Shown here one piece after another: positions 23,522 through 35,682 of a DNA stretch of 64,000 bases; positions within the stretch are counted from its first letter, which is position 1, and each line of letters begins with the position of its first letter. Position numbers and translations under genes: made by a program. The stretch is from assembly GCF_012273895.1 (NCBI RefSeq), contig NC_052102.1, positions 4,796,917-4,860,916 of the forward strand, read 5' to 3'. This DNA comes from Zerene cesonia. Taxonomy: Eukaryota; Arthropoda; Insecta; Lepidoptera; Pieridae. The notes below the pieces were generated by a model. The model was given only the letters and a program-made list of their open reading frames with translations. It searched no databases and was not told the origin of the DNA.

Positions 23522-26500
23522 CTACCAAGGGTGGTTCCTATGTATTCTCTTACTGCCACAAGTGCACGTCGCGTTGCAGGTACCTTGTTGGCACACATCA
23601 GCAAGTCCGACGAGTTCTTTACAGTTCGAGAAATAATCTTTGACAGGACAGGAGTTAGTGCACAGAGAATCTGATACACAGCTCCCTGGACAATCTTCGC
23701 AAGGCTTACCGATCTTGTAGGGGTATTGAATGATACTGTTAATGTTGCCTCTGAAAAAAACAATCTTTTGAAAAATCATTTTCGTTATTATAATATACCA
23801 CGAATTATTGCATTTTCAACTGACATTCCTAAAACGAAGAAGCACCTCACATTTACGTATTTTTTCTTGTTTTGTTACTCAATAACTCCATGGATTTTCA
23901 ACCGATTGTCGTGTTTTCTCTTGTATATATACTCGTATAATATATACTCGTATCACGACATATAGGGTAGGATATTATTTACATGTAGTCGCGTGTTAGA
24001 ATTTGGAGTGTAAACCAACCTCCTACCAAGGGGGATGATTTCCCTTTTTTTTGGAAAAAACAATTATTATTACATACAAACAAACTGGAAATTACCGTTA
24101 CGATTCAGGATATCATTATTTCAATAAATAACAAACATTATTTTTCGAAACACTAGAAACAGAATTTTCATCATGTAATAATTTTCAAATAGTAGATCCA
24201 CGTCTTCCGTGCGTGTTACTCTTTAACTGATTTACATTCAGCCGGATTAAAATCATGGCTTACGTTTTATTGCTAATTTTGAACCATCAGTCCAATCTTA
24301 AACGTTTTATGTACAGGAACCTAACTTTAATATATATTTAAAATTTTGATATGTATGTAGAATAGCGCTCGTACTCATGATTACATTTTTTTTGTAAACA
24401 TCCAATTTTTAAAGGTAATTAATTAACCTGTATAAATACGTAAATTTTATCCTGATATAACTGAAAAATTAAGTGCATGTAGTTACTATAGTCACATGTA
24501 CATTAATTTCGCATATCGTTTGAGATTTAGGGCAAAGTTAGTCTGCTAACGACATACATCACATCACATCAGCTTAGCAAGCATTTATTGACATCGTGAC
24601 TTGAATAATAGTCGTAAAGATTTTCTCGCAAACCATTATCTTAATAAATGCTCACAGTTACCAAGATCGCATCTGAACGTGTAAGCTTCATAGCAAATTG
24701 AAGCACATAACCGTGATGTTAAGGACTGTATCTGTTAGTGTATCTACCCAATAATATTTTTCTAATGCACAATTTACTTTATGATTTATAAATGCATTAT
24801 TAATATTTATTTAGTTGGAGTGTTCCAAGCGAATAGTCACGGTATGCCAGTGGGTAAATTGAACTTAAATATACTTACATACTTAATTGTAAGTATTTGC
24901 TAACTTTTAAACATATATACCTACCCGCGAAACAGGTATCTAGACGCAACATGGTAAAGAAAACGCATTCAGAATATCTAAGTTTCATACTAATAATAAT
25001 TACAACTATTTGCATTCATAGTATTAATATTCCATGTAAAGATGCCATAAAAAACGCAATGTATATAGATCTATCATTATGCTAAAAAACCATTAGAATT
25101 CAAACAAGCATATTTTATAGCTACCTACTAGTCTGGTTACGGAAAAATACTTATATATTTTAGTAACAGATAAATAGAAATTTAATGTATAAATGTGAAA
25201 GAGAAACATTTTATTAATATCTTGCTAGCGGCCAAGGCATAGATCGAACAGCACTGAAATGTAAGTAAAATTAAACGCCTGATATACAATACAGGCAATC
25301 ACGGCTTTCAAATGAATTAAAATATAGATGATATAAAAGACTTCGAACAATAAAAAGTGGATGCTGAAAGACATAAAATATAGAGGAGAAAGAACACCGA
25401 TACCATTAGGCAATGACAAACTATTAGTAAAAGGAGTGACCTGTTTCTAAGACTTTTCTCGACTCAGCATATCATAGCGACGTCCCTTGTTCTCTTGTGG
25501 AGTATGGGGCAGATATATTATAACGTTTATCTGATTCACTGATTGGTTTTAGGGGCAAGTTGGTGACTAATCCTTGCATAATAAGTCTACATTTTCAACA
25601 GAATAATAATTAATCGAATACAGGAACGCTCGTAAAAAGATCATCAAAATCGGTTCACCCAGTCGAAAGTTGTGGGGAAAACCCAAAAAAATGCAATCGA
25701 ATTGAGAACATCGCCCTCTTATGAAGTCGGTTGTAAAGTTATTTATTTTACGTGTACATTTATTTATATTACAGTCTACCCATTTATCTAATAAAATAAA
25801 TATAATATTGAAATATCATTAATATTGATTGAAATATAATTGTACGTACTAAATGTACCTACCGGTAAAACAAGATGGCAAATTTTATTATATCAATAGA
25901 TGGGCTTTAATGTTATTGATATCATAATAGGTATTTAAAGTTCAGAAACAATGCAACAAATAATAATTTGTATGAATAGGCATTCGTCGCAAAAGGTTTG
26001 CATAATACATTTTAACCACAATTACTCATTTATTGTGAAAGTTTATAAGATTATTCATCAAAGCTCAAATCTCAAAAAGTAACTTCATAGTATTAATTAT
26101 TTTTTAAGAATTTGAATTTTTATGATTATGCTATTTAATTTTTCTATCTGTAAATTATGCCCTTATCTGATATCTAACTATTGTGTGTGAATTAATATAA
26201 CTAACTTCGCAATTGAACGAGTTCATTAATCAACGGTTTATAATAAAATTTTCTTTGAAAAGAAAAAGAATAAATATCCTTAAAAAGACACTAAATAGAT
26301 ATTATGAAAGAATAGAAAAAATTTGATCACGAGGCGGGACCCGCGTTTCTTGCCTAACCGTAGCAACGCCTAGCCTCTCGGCCACCCGTGATCCCGCCAC
26401 AGTAAAAAAAAATTTCTATTCATTCATTTCAATGCTATAAAACTAAAAATTAAAAGAAGACTTTAAATCAAAATAAACGTATCTGATACTTACGCCGGGC

Positions 26501-28918
26501 AATAGTGACACACGTAGTTATAAAAGTGGCCCCAAGGGCCACCAGGGCAATGTGCGACTCCGCAACCAACTTTGTGACTTGTGGCCCAAACCATTTGAGT
26601 GTAATGCCCAACTGCTTTAAGATTTCGCACTGGCGCCCCATATGTGAAATTTTGATATTCTAAAAACCATGTTTTGATTGCGAAAAACCTGAAAATAGAT
26701 TAATTTTTAGTGTATTATTTTCACAAATATTTTTTTATTAGGCCTTATGGATTAATTTTAAATATAAGATTTTCTTATTTTGTAAACAAGGTTTAAGTTG
26801 TCATCAAAGGTGATATATTGAGTCAGTATGACCAAGTACCTACGAATATAACCAGAATGGGGTTTCAACTACACTAATTAGCCAGAAGGAAATTGATAGT
26901 AGGTATTTTTGGCAATCCAAAAACTGATATATAACAGACTATTAGGAAAGAGGTAGCACAATTTATAATCCTGACATACCTAGTTAATTGTAAAATATCT
27001 AATTGTTTACAAAACATTCCCAGACAATAGTTTCGTACTGCAACAAAGTGAATATTTTATTTCAATTCCGAGTATTGTGACAATGGAGGTGAGGTATGTT
27101 ATAAAAGCTCGGTACCGGAATATTATAAGGATATATAACTATAGATAAAGTACTTTATAGACGATGGTTTTAACTTTAGTAACAGACTGTACCTATCTAC
27201 AGTTACATTCAACCACAATAGTTAGTAAATATTACTCAGGATACATAATACCACCCTCATCTATTTCATGCCTACACAAATTCGCTATGACATACTTGCA
27301 TAGCGTAATTATATAAGCTACTAGCTGCGCCCCGCGGTTTCACCCGCGTAAGTCCGTATCCCGTAGGAATATCGTGATAAAAACTTGCTTATATGTTATT
27401 CCAGTTGTCCAGCTGTCTACGTACCAAATTTCATTGCAATCGGTTCAGTAGTTTATGCGTGAAAAAGCAACAAACACACACACATCCTTACAAACTTTCG
27501 CATTTATAATATTAGTAGGATAGGATATAAGTCCAAAAATGGCTTAACATATTACAGTCTCAACTAATTTAATAAAGGCATTTAAATTACATGACAATTT
27601 TAAGTGCGTATTTAATATTCATAAACAACATTATTACTTGTTCGCAGATTCAATATATCTACAATAATAATTAAGGATTTTTCAAGTATACATTTCATTC
27701 TAAGCTTAGACACAAAGGGCGTCATTATATACCATGTCAGTCTGTGAAATCTGTAATTAGATGTTCACGAATTTCCTATTATCTGACAATGTGGAGGTTA
27801 AGATCGTGACTGTAAGGCAGCATACATTGTACAACGAACGGATGAGGAAACAAGCCAATTCAGCAAAAAATGTAAGCGCATACCATCTTATTCGACCATA
27901 AGACAACAAATCATTCATTATCTTATTTATATTACTGCAAAAAAGCTAAGACCCTGACATGCAAGGAAGTGTTATAATTAAAGTGATTTTATAACAACCT
28001 TAGTGTATGATATAGCGTTATTATTGTACGTAATTTAAACTATTTTAATATTAAGAATGAAATAAATTAAAGTAGAAGTGTATGATAAAGAAAATAATGT
28101 CGAATAACTCAAATTGAACTTAATTAGAAAACTACGCATAAATTTTAAATGAATTAACGTACCATGGTGTCTTTTGTGATGCTACAAAAAGGTTTTGTCC
28201 ACAAGAACCTAAATATGGAACAGTATTCTCTGAAGCGTCGTTGTGCTGCAGGAATACACATCGCTCAGCGTAATTCTGAGCTTGACGGGCTGCCAGGGGA
28301 TGCCACGACTGTAAGAAATTATGTTAAATGGTAGATCATTATAGCTAGTAAACATTAATAAAATAAAATAAATACGCTTACCATTAAAAGCATATTAGAT
28401 GCTGTCGGCCTTACTTTTGTTCGAAAAAAGTTATGATAGAGCACTATTTTTCTTCTAACTACAGAACGGCGAGGACTCAATCCATCCTCTGGAATTTTAT
28501 TTGAGGGAAACAGTTCTGAAATTTAATTATTCAACCTTTATAGACAACTATTATACATATTTTACAAAATATATTAAGTTTTTTAGTACTTATGTAAGTA
28601 CGCGTATCTGCGAGCTAAGGCCTTGTTCAGTTCTTTTTTTACGTTCAATAGCTACCTTATTACACTTATTGATCATATTATTATCTATAATATTAATATA
28701 ATGTAAATATGCTCGATATGAAAATATGATAATATACTCGACCGCGAAAAAACAACAGCAAAGTTCTTATTACATAATTTCTTTCACCCGTACCGTAACC
28801 GTAAAATGTAAAAAAAAGAAAAACACTTACGTTGATCCGTCCATGTCCTGACACTTTGTAAAACGACAATCGAGTTAATCACAAATATATATAGCCATAA
28901 TAATTTTCTAGCAATCAT
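23522..28918 (-). CDS. Secreted CAP-superfamily (CRISP / antigen-5-like) protein
   Basis: Exons: 28918-28831, 28515-28382, 28308-28163, 26688-26494 and 23750-23522. All phases match and give 263 residues. Residues 1 to about 27 form a signal peptide (MIARKLLWLYIFVINS..). The CAP domain follows, with YHNFFRTKVRP, WHPLAARQAQNYAERC, CGQNLFVAS and the family signature GHYTQMVWATS, then CHYCPAGN. The last roughly 60 residues hold ten cysteines (PCEDCPGSC..LCTNSC..FSNC..) and a likely N-glycosylation site (NAT), resembling CRISP tails. The canonical GENL glutamate of the CAP site is glutamine here. CAP proteins are extracellular, with diverse and often unknown roles (venom, immunity, reproduction, lipid binding). 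Nothing in the sequence shows which applies. Confidence 0.92.
25590..25745 (+). repeat. Interspersed repeat fragment R4, copy A
   Basis: The modules ATCAAAATCGGTTCACCCAG, AAAGTTGTGGGG and TGAAGTCGGTTGTAAAGTTA match, in order, a weaker copy at 36820-36935 (CAGTTCACCTAGCAAAAGGT..TTTGAAGTTGGTTAAAAATA). This is the same element at two sites, without coding capacity. Confidence 0.5.
26330..26405 (-). repeat. tRNA-like fragment, probably SINE-derived
   Basis: On the minus strand it reads GGCGGGATCACGGGTGGCCG and then AGAGGCTAGGCGTTG, giving TGGCCGAGAGG, a good Pol III A-box of the Leu/Ser-tRNA type. The expected B-box (GGTTCGANTCC) is degraded to GCGGGTCCCGCC. The outer ends are partly complementary (GATCACGAGGCGGGA against TCCCGCC). 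It is not a functional tRNA. Confidence 0.4.
27321..27520 (-). mobile_element. Helitron-like non-autonomous element, copy 2 (best preserved)
   Basis: Reversed relative to copies 1 and 3. On the minus strand it starts TCCTACTAATATTATAAATG and ends GCGCAGCTAG, with a perfect hairpin CGCGGGTGAAACCGCG just before the end. It is flanked by A on the left and T on the right, as expected for Helitron insertion between A and T without target duplication. Coding capacity is absent. It lies in the 2.5-kb CAP intron (26689-28162). Confidence 0.75.
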
Positions 28919-31537
28919 TGTATTTCTTTAATTGCTTCTTTTGTTATGGTTTTTACTGAAACAATTATTATGATATTTTAGTAAGTATACCTTGAGCTTC
29001 ATTCTAGATTGAGGTCCAGATAATATGGACATGATCACAGGTAAAAATGCGTACTATTGAAGCTATTTACTATTCTTTACGAATGCAAGATATTTTCAAG
29101 GCGGAGTATGATAATGCTCGGGGTCTTCATTGACAACTTTCCTCTAAGTGTCCAAGTGTAAGGACCACATTTGTCAATGTGTCAAATTATATTTACCTGT
29201 ATTTACGCTTGTCCTATATTGATCTTATGGTAATATCTCATACCCCTGTATACTTATTTTTTCCCACATTTGAAACCAATATTACGTTATATAGTAACTT
29301 TTGTTAGAAGAGAACTTTTATTAGTTTTGTTAGGCTTACATAGAAACACAATATTATGTTGAATATACATTTTATAGTTTTGATGAAGAGGTATTGAACA
29401 TAACGATTATTTAAAAAATGTGTTCGAAGGTTATACAGTTTCATATATATCTTTCGTATTGAGTCTATTACTAAGTTCGTAAGACAGGCATGATTTTAAT
29501 CATGCATGAGTATAAGTACACTCCACTCAAAAAGGAATAATATAGGTACTAATTAGGCAAGTCCTACCTTCATAATACTACCAAACTGACACGAAACGGA
29601 GCTATTACAGCAGGTTACTCACTCAAACATACGAAAAGCACTCTTTTATTCTCGAGTTAAGATAAACAATAGTTCAGATATCAAATATAAGTACGTATTA
29701 TTAGTTAGAACAAATATTTACACAGTATGTTGTTATTCATAATAGTAGACAGGATAGGTATATTGATGAAAATGCAAATAATATTATAAGTAGTTAATTA
29801 CTAAAATGATTCATACAAAATGATTACATATAATAGTCTAATTATTCCAAATTGTATTAATTCATTTCTTATAGGACCCACCTAGTTGCACCTACTAGTG
29901 CCTTTCTTAATTTTTTAATGAAAAAAAAATCCTTGCCACACTATAGTTCTTGAAATAAATAAATAAGTCGGTATTTATAATAACTTCACACTTATCAAGT
30001 CTCTGAGAAATCGATTATCCTAAAATATTTATGCATAAAATATTTTTAAAGCTACGGTCATACATACGTAGCTTTTTTATGGTATTTTATTGGGTTTATA
30101 ATGTATGAAAAACAAAAACATTTAAGTACCATTTTTGCAATTTGTGTCCGATTCATTATTCTAAATGTTGATTAACAAGCATACGAATTATTTTACAAGA
30201 TAAGGGTACTTACCTTAAAATCATAAAAAAAAACAAATGTAGGTACAGCTGTTTACGGAAAACAATAAAAGTAACGCACTTTGAGACAATTGTATTCACA
30301 AATTCATTTTTATTAAAAAATAAAACATGTGTGTAAACAATTTATACACTAATATTTTACGCGTAGTTAAATTAATTTAATCATTTACGAATTAGACTCG
30401 GTGCCGGCCATGTCTCGCGAGAGTAGGAATTGAAATAAATGGGCAAACGACGAGTGACCACTCATTGACTATCCGCTAAATAATAATTTGCGCAATTGTT
30501 TTCTTAAATATCTGCAGTCTATACCACTAAGAATATGGTTAACAATAAGTATTCGTAACGTAAAATTACAAATAAATACCATTGTTTATAGAGATGTATT
30601 TACAACTACCTGAAAATAACGCTGAACTTTGCTCGCTTCGAATTTGATTAAATGGGTGCCACCTTATCCTTTTTTCATTACGTTGATTAGACCAACCGAA
30701 ACTAATGAACCCATCGATAAACAACACTTAGACGACACATGTAGCATTACTAAGAGAATTTAGTCAGAATTATTTGCCCAAAAAGTACCTACGTGCAAAT
30801 AAAAAACTGCTAGGGGCCAGTGTAAACCAGCGCCGTGTGAGCATTACTGCAGTACGGATTGAGCTGACATGGCTTCCCTTTTTCAAGGACGCCCTACCGA
30901 ACAAATCTTTTTCTTTTTTATTATTATTTTTATTTTTGCTTTGTGCTTGAAATAAATGTTTTCTTTTGTTCTTGAAATAAATATTTTCTTTCAATCAAAT
31001 TGATATTCTCACGTTATAAATCATTTAATTACAAAGAGCTTTGACACGGTGTTCTTATAAATTGGCGCCTTGACGCTTGATTGAGCAGTGATTATTCTCA
31101 ATAACCAACAGAATAGTTAACCTGATATACAAGTCACAACTCACAATTAGTGTTTCCAATTAAACAACTATTGCTTTGAAATACATTTATTCAACCAATT
31201 AGGTTATTTTGGTAGGTACGTAAGGCTCATTGGTATAATCACAGATTACTAATAGTTACTACGTGTGCAGTGCATAACACGTGAGCGTAGAACCGAGGGA
31301 TCCTGGGTTCGATTCCCGGTGCGAACTAACAAAAATTCTCTCATCTCTAAAGAAAATCGATAATGTAACAAATGCATAATGTATCTGCACATACCCAAGG
31401 GGAAACGGGAATTACACGTTAGGCATAAATTACTACATAATTTTTGTTTTTTTTTTTCAGAACTCTTAATTATAAGCAATTTGTATTATAACGTTATTCA
31501 CGTTAAAATATAGTTTTTGTGTGACAAATAGGATCAA
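28919..31537. other. Intergenic DNA between the CAP and DNAAF6 genes
   Basis: AT-rich sequence with no supported gene. A tRNA-like fragment lies at 31256-31330 and a short AGCTACG..CGTAGCT hairpin near 30050-30075. The CAP promoter must lie just above 28918. Confidence 0.5.
31256..31330 (+). repeat. tRNA-derived SINE-like fragment
   Basis: It contains a perfect B-box and T-arm (GGGTTCGATTCCCGG) and an A-box-like GCAGTGCATAACACG at the right spacing. The sequence between does not fold into an anticodon stem, and the 5' acceptor strand is missing. The body continues to about 31440. It is a Pol III-derived retroelement remnant rather than a tRNA gene. Confidence 0.5.
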
Positions 31538-32916
31538 TTAAAAATTAACAAAATCAAATTCCCTGTCCAATTTAAGAGTTAAGACTAAAGTGTCTTCCGA
31601 TGCATCCCAGTTTGCTTTAGAGATGTCTGGGTTGATGCCGTGCGGTAGAGGCAGCCGCAGGTGAAACTGCGAGGAGCTCACAGTAACACATGTTGTATCA
31701 ACAGAGAGATCGATATTCTCCTTTTTATCGCCCGGCATCTTTATTCTTACAATTAAATTTTCACAACTCGCCGATGAGGTGGTTTTAGGACCAATCTGAA
31801 ATAAATATGAAATTATTATTGTGTTATCCGTGACCTTGGCGGTATTGGAGTTTCTTACTTAATACCAAGTTATTTTTTTTTCAAATTTGCTTGTGTTTCA
31901 AAAACATGGAAATATTTACTTCTTTAAACTACTAACTACTACTAAGGCTTTAGGCTTTACTAAGGCTTAAGGCTTTGTTTGTATCGTGTAACAGCCTAAT
32001 ATATAAGTCATAAAGATAAACAATGGCGCGTTTTGAACTTCAATTGTTCCTATTATTTGCTTTGGTATATCTACGTGACATTTATTACCTGCAGGAAAAC
32101 GTCTTCCGCTGTTACAGACTGCTGATAGTTCATAGTATAAGCTGGTACTTTTCTCTCTCCGATCCCAGCGCCAACGCTACCTAATTGTTCTGCTTCCTCG
32201 GCTTCTTGTGCTTCAAACTCTTCAATTGTTTTTGGCATTTCCTTCGTATCATTTTGCTTATTAATTTTGTCCCTGGATGATGTTATTTGATAGGCTAGGA
32301 AATATCAAAAAACTTTGACAAAACGTGGTAAATTCAAAAAATACGGTTGTATTTACATGGATTGAAAATATGTTCTATACTTGCACAGCAATTAATAAAA
32401 AAAACCCTACGACTGTGTGAAAACAAAGATTAAAACTTAGCGCTTGAATAACCTCGGCTGGGTTTGTGGAGGAAGGAAGGTGGAATTCCTCCATCGAAAA
32501 AAGGAGGATCCTCGACCCGTCTACTCGACTGGCCGTCCTGTAAGGCCCCTATTGAATGATGTTGGAAAGTACTATATATGCATTTATATGTATATATGTC
32601 CGCTACAGAGGCTAGAGGAGAACATTTCGCTTGAGCGATTCAGAACCATGTCGCTACAGGTTATTGGGTTATTATATTATACAATGCAATAAGAATTAGA
32701 AATTAACGATACCTCTCAAGCACCTAAGTAAAGAAGTAACAACATTGGAAAAACTTTACCATCATAACGTATTTTAAAACTATATTAGTAATTTGTAAAG
32801 GTTTTTGAGAAAAAGTTACCAGTAGGAGATAGATCTTCTCCTTGGAGTACATCTGGTTCTGGAGGCCTAAAAAGCTCTGCAAGTTTTTCTAATTGAGATG
32901 AAGTGAATTCAACCAT
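31538..32916 (-). CDS. Dnaaf6: PIH1D3/DNAAF6-like dynein axonemal assembly factor
   Basis: Exons: 32916-32820, 32294-32089 and 31795-31538. Phases match and give 186 residues. The N-terminus is acidic (PDVLQGEDLSP) and the middle is Glu-rich (IEEFEAQEAEEAEQLG). There follow the family motif NYQQSVTAEDVFLQ and a CS-like domain (ENLIVRIKMPGD..DLSVDTTCVTV..LRLPLPHG..) ending LKLDREFDFVNF, which parallels the REL-D-ANF end of human DNAAF6. In the known family this is a cytoplasmic HSP90/R2TP co-factor for pre-assembly of axonemal dyneins; in insects that would matter for sperm tails and chordotonal cilia. The length matches the family (about 200). A second acceptor-like AG inside exon 2 was rejected because it breaks the frame. 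Confidence 0.88.
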
Positions 32917-34140
32917 TTTGGTATTATAAATAGAAACTAAATGAACTGTAATTACTTCAAAATAAATATTTTCCAACACAACAAACACAATAACTGTTCA
33001 ATAAATTTTTTTGTTGCTAGGCAATTAGCGGGTCCACACAGCACAAACTTAAATTGCACAAATACATGTTTGCGCAAACGGTACATGTGGAAGTGAAGTT
33101 TGAGTTACACGGAAATTGGTGCGAAAGGATATGTTAACTGTTTATTTATATAGTATGGTTATAGTATTATGTTATCTATGGAAATATATAACCTGTGATT
33201 TATATCTCGTATTAAAAAAGTCGTTGCAAACATCTTTTTTTGCGCTTGCACAGACTATTGATCAAGCACAAACTGCTGCAGTGTGTAGACGAATGTTCGA
33301 ACGTTTTTGGGGTACAAAATGAATGACCCAAATAAATATTCTAAACAGATTAATAGTGAATTTATTAAGTTAAAACTTATATAACGTTTGAAAATGAAAG
33401 TCAATAAGATAGGGAAAGATACGTAGATCTTTGTTTCTTTAAAGGTAACCAATACTTTGTCCATTTATTTCCTTTTTTTTACACCCATATTTTAAGTGTG
33501 ACTTGTAAAATGTAGTAATAAATGTCTATGCATTTTCCTTCCCTTTATTGCATTTACAATTGCTTATTATAAAAGAACGTCTTCACGTCTTGGCGGCTGG
33601 CTTTCAACCGATTTTCTCGTGCCCTGTGGTCGATCGCCAATGGGATTTGTAAACTCTTGGCGCCGCATTCATGTGGACCCACTATTAGCGCCTCAACACT
33701 TAACACATAGATAGTTTTATTATTACAGATGATAATTCGGTGTGTATGCAAACTCTTGAAAATAATAAAATAAACTTTTCTCTTATTGAAAATAAAATAT
33801 AATATATATAATAAATATATATTACAGTGTATTCAAGTAATTTTATGTACAAATTAGAACAGTCCTAAATCAAGAAGGAAAAACTAGAATTTGGATGGAT
33901 TGATACATAATAAATTGAACTTTTATTGTAAAAAATCATGTTACAAAATAGGTTTAGTAGGTATAACAGAAAATCGACATACTGAATTTGCTTTCGTTAT
34001 GAGTACCTAGTTGAACTGTGTAATTTTAAGAATTTAAAATTATAAAAATCTTAAACTAAGGAATTTAAATGTTTACATTCAACAAAAATATTTTAATTAT
34101 GAGGGTTGAAAAACAATTACATTATGTAGTGTTATTACAA
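32917..34140. other. Intergenic DNA between DNAAF6 and Rpn3
   Basis: About 1.2 kb, AT-rich, with no supported gene. A possible decayed inverted-repeat element (33029-33292) was considered but not called. The DNAAF6 promoter should lie in the first few hundred bases. Confidence 0.5.
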
Positions 34141-34146
34141 TTTATT
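34141..34146 (-). terminator. Poly(A) signal of Rpn3
   Basis: TTTATT on plus (AATAAA on the transcript) starts 49 nt past the Rpn3 stop codon, giving a short 3' UTR of roughly 70 nt. Confidence 0.6.
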
Positions 34147-34194
34147 ATGAATGAAAACTACATAAAATACATAAAAGAATTATTTTTGAAGTAT

Positions 34195-35682
34195 TCAAGG
34201 AAAACCATCATCATCTTCTTCAGCCATTTCCTTGGCCAGCTCCAAATCTTGCTGCTCTCTCTCCCTTCTTTCTTCTGCACTTTCCAACTCCTTTCCATAA
34301 GATTTGGGTGGATATCTCATTGCCTTTACACTCTGGTTATGTAGCTCCAGACAGAAAGATATGCGCTGGTGGAATGCCAATTGAGGCTCCCTGGTGCAGT
34401 ATAAGTCAGAACTTTCCTTATTACTCATATAACCCTTTTCCGGGTCAATGGTTGCCTCAATAACTCCATCTCTGATAGCTTTAGCCACTATAAACTCAGC
34501 ATCTTCAGCAGAGTCCAAACCTAGTTTACGTGCAATATCTTTGGGTGAAATGCGCGAGTAAGACAGACCAATAGAACGAATTGCAGTTTTAATAACATTT
34601 TGTCGCAATCTCAGTATCAAAGTGAATGTATGGTCTGTACGGAACTGAGGTCCGTAGTTCTCCAGTACTTCTCCAAACCTTTGTAAATTTCCCAACCTTA
34701 CAGCTTGAGTTAGTTGGAAGTAAGGTGCCAAAGCTTTTCTTAGTTGTGCCTGTCTAAAGATAGCTCTTTCAGGGATGTCTCCTAGAAGCAACTCAACAAC
34801 AATAGCAAGTTTTTGTACAGTTTGACGGAAACCAACAGCAGCAGTTTGAGGAGCTTTCCTTAAAGCCTGGACAAGATGTTTATGAGCATCACTGTATTCA
34901 AGGCGAGCAGCTTTTATTCTGCCAAGATAGTAAAGAAAACGAGCCCACTCATTGTTGCTAGCATTTTCTGGGAAAACAGATTTACTGACCAACTTATCCG
35001 CTTGATCATACAAAGCATAATGAAGATAATTCCTTAAAAGGCAATTTATAAGAACAGCCTGACCTTCATAGTCGTTACGTAAGGTAGAGGTTCGCAAGCG
35101 AGCATGAAGTAGGCCCCTAATAAGGTCTAGTTTGTTATTTAGCTCAAACACCCGGGAATGGTAAAAATAGCATTTAGCTGCTATAAGATCAAGTGTTCTT
35201 CTGTTTTGAGCTGTAACCTTAGAAATGAGTTGCTGAGAGCAATCTGTAGCTTCGTCCAACCTGTTTGTGTCGAGCAAACGTACTAATACCAAAAGATGAA
35301 TGTACACATCAACTTCGGGTGCAGGAGGCTTAGATGCACTTCTAGCCCGTGGTGCTTCGATCTCTACAGCACCAGGTTGTGGGTTTTCAACAAAGGAAAT
35401 CAATGTATCTTTCTCAGCGCCAACTGGATAGAGCTGATTGATGATTGCTCGCAGTACGTTTCCGTTTAACTTTCTTCTCGTACCTGGAAGAGATCTTAAT
35501 ACTCGCAATGCAAACCTGGGCTCTTTTGATGACACTGCTTTATCGATTTGTCTGACATGTTCCCTTAAATCTTGAACAGTTAGAACATCAGCATCTTTCT
35601 TTACTTCGTTAGTATCACCATCGCTTGCCGCCGCTGGACTATCCACGTTTTTCATTTCAACATCCTGCTCAACAGGAGCCAT
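34195..35682 (-). CDS. Rpn3: 26S proteasome regulatory subunit Rpn3 (PSMD3)
   Basis: One uninterrupted frame of 495 residues, the usual length for Rpn3/PSMD3. The start is MAPVEQDVEMKNVD, followed by an acidic linker; TPR/PCI-type helical repeats follow (for example FALRVLRSLPGTRRKLN and ARFLYYLGRIKAARLEYSDA). The PCI winged helix includes TFTLILRLRQNVIKTAIRSI and ISPKDIARKLGLDSAEDAEF, and the tail is charged (ELESAEERREREQQDLELAKEMAEEDDDG, key part ERREREQQ). Rpn3 is a scaffold subunit of the proteasome lid; in Drosophila the gene is also called Dox-A2. The complete absence of introns is notable among the spliced genes here, but the protein is intact and no retrocopy poly(A) tail is seen. 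Confidence 0.97.
   Translation of the reverse strand: MAPVEQDVEMKNVDSPAAASDGDTNEVKKDADVLTVQDLREHVRQIDKAVSSKEPRFALRVLRSLPGTRRKLNGNVLRAIINQLYPVGAEKDTLISFVENPQPGAVEIEAPRARSASKPPAPEVDVYIHLLVLVRLLDTNRLDEATDCSQQLISKVTAQNRRTLDLIAAKCYFYHSRVFELNNKLDLIRGLLHARLRTSTLRNDYEGQAVLINCLLRNYLHYALYDQADKLVSKSVFPENASNNEWARFLYYLGRIKAARLEYSDAHKHLVQALRKAPQTAAVGFRQTVQKLAIVVELLLGDIPERAIFRQAQLRKALAPYFQLTQAVRLGNLQRFGEVLENYGPQFRTDHTFTLILRLRQNVIKTAIRSIGLSYSRISPKDIARKLGLDSAEDAEFIVAKAIRDGVIEATIDPEKGYMSNKESSDLYCTREPQLAFHQRISFCLELHNQSVKAMRYPPKSYGKELESAEERREREQQDLELAKEMAEEDDDGFP

Larger units (their letters stand above)
23812..26493 (-). other. CAP gene intron 4
   Basis: The 2.7-kb AT-rich intron (23751-26493) contains no credible exon. 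It carries an interspersed-repeat fragment at 25590-25745 and the tRNA-like fragment at 26330-26405. Confidence 0.5.

Noticed and set aside
30050..30075. Perfect 7-bp hairpin AGCTACG..CGTAGCT followed by T-run, terminator-like
   Set aside because: Such short hairpins occur by chance in 64 kb, and rho-independent terminators do not apply to a eukaryotic genome.
31256..31330. Possible functional tRNA gene (good B-box)
   Set aside because: Anticodon stem and acceptor stem do not pair; interpreted as a SINE remnant.
32089..32294. Alternative acceptor of DNAAF6 exon 2 at ATCATCCAG
   Set aside because: It puts the downstream sequence out of the frame shared with EEFEAQEAEEAEQLG; the TTTCCTAG acceptor at 32295 keeps it.
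33029..33292. Possible MITE with inverted ends GGTCCACACA / GTGTGTAGAC
   Set aside because: Only about 8-9 bases match at the ends, and target duplication is not visible; too weak to call.
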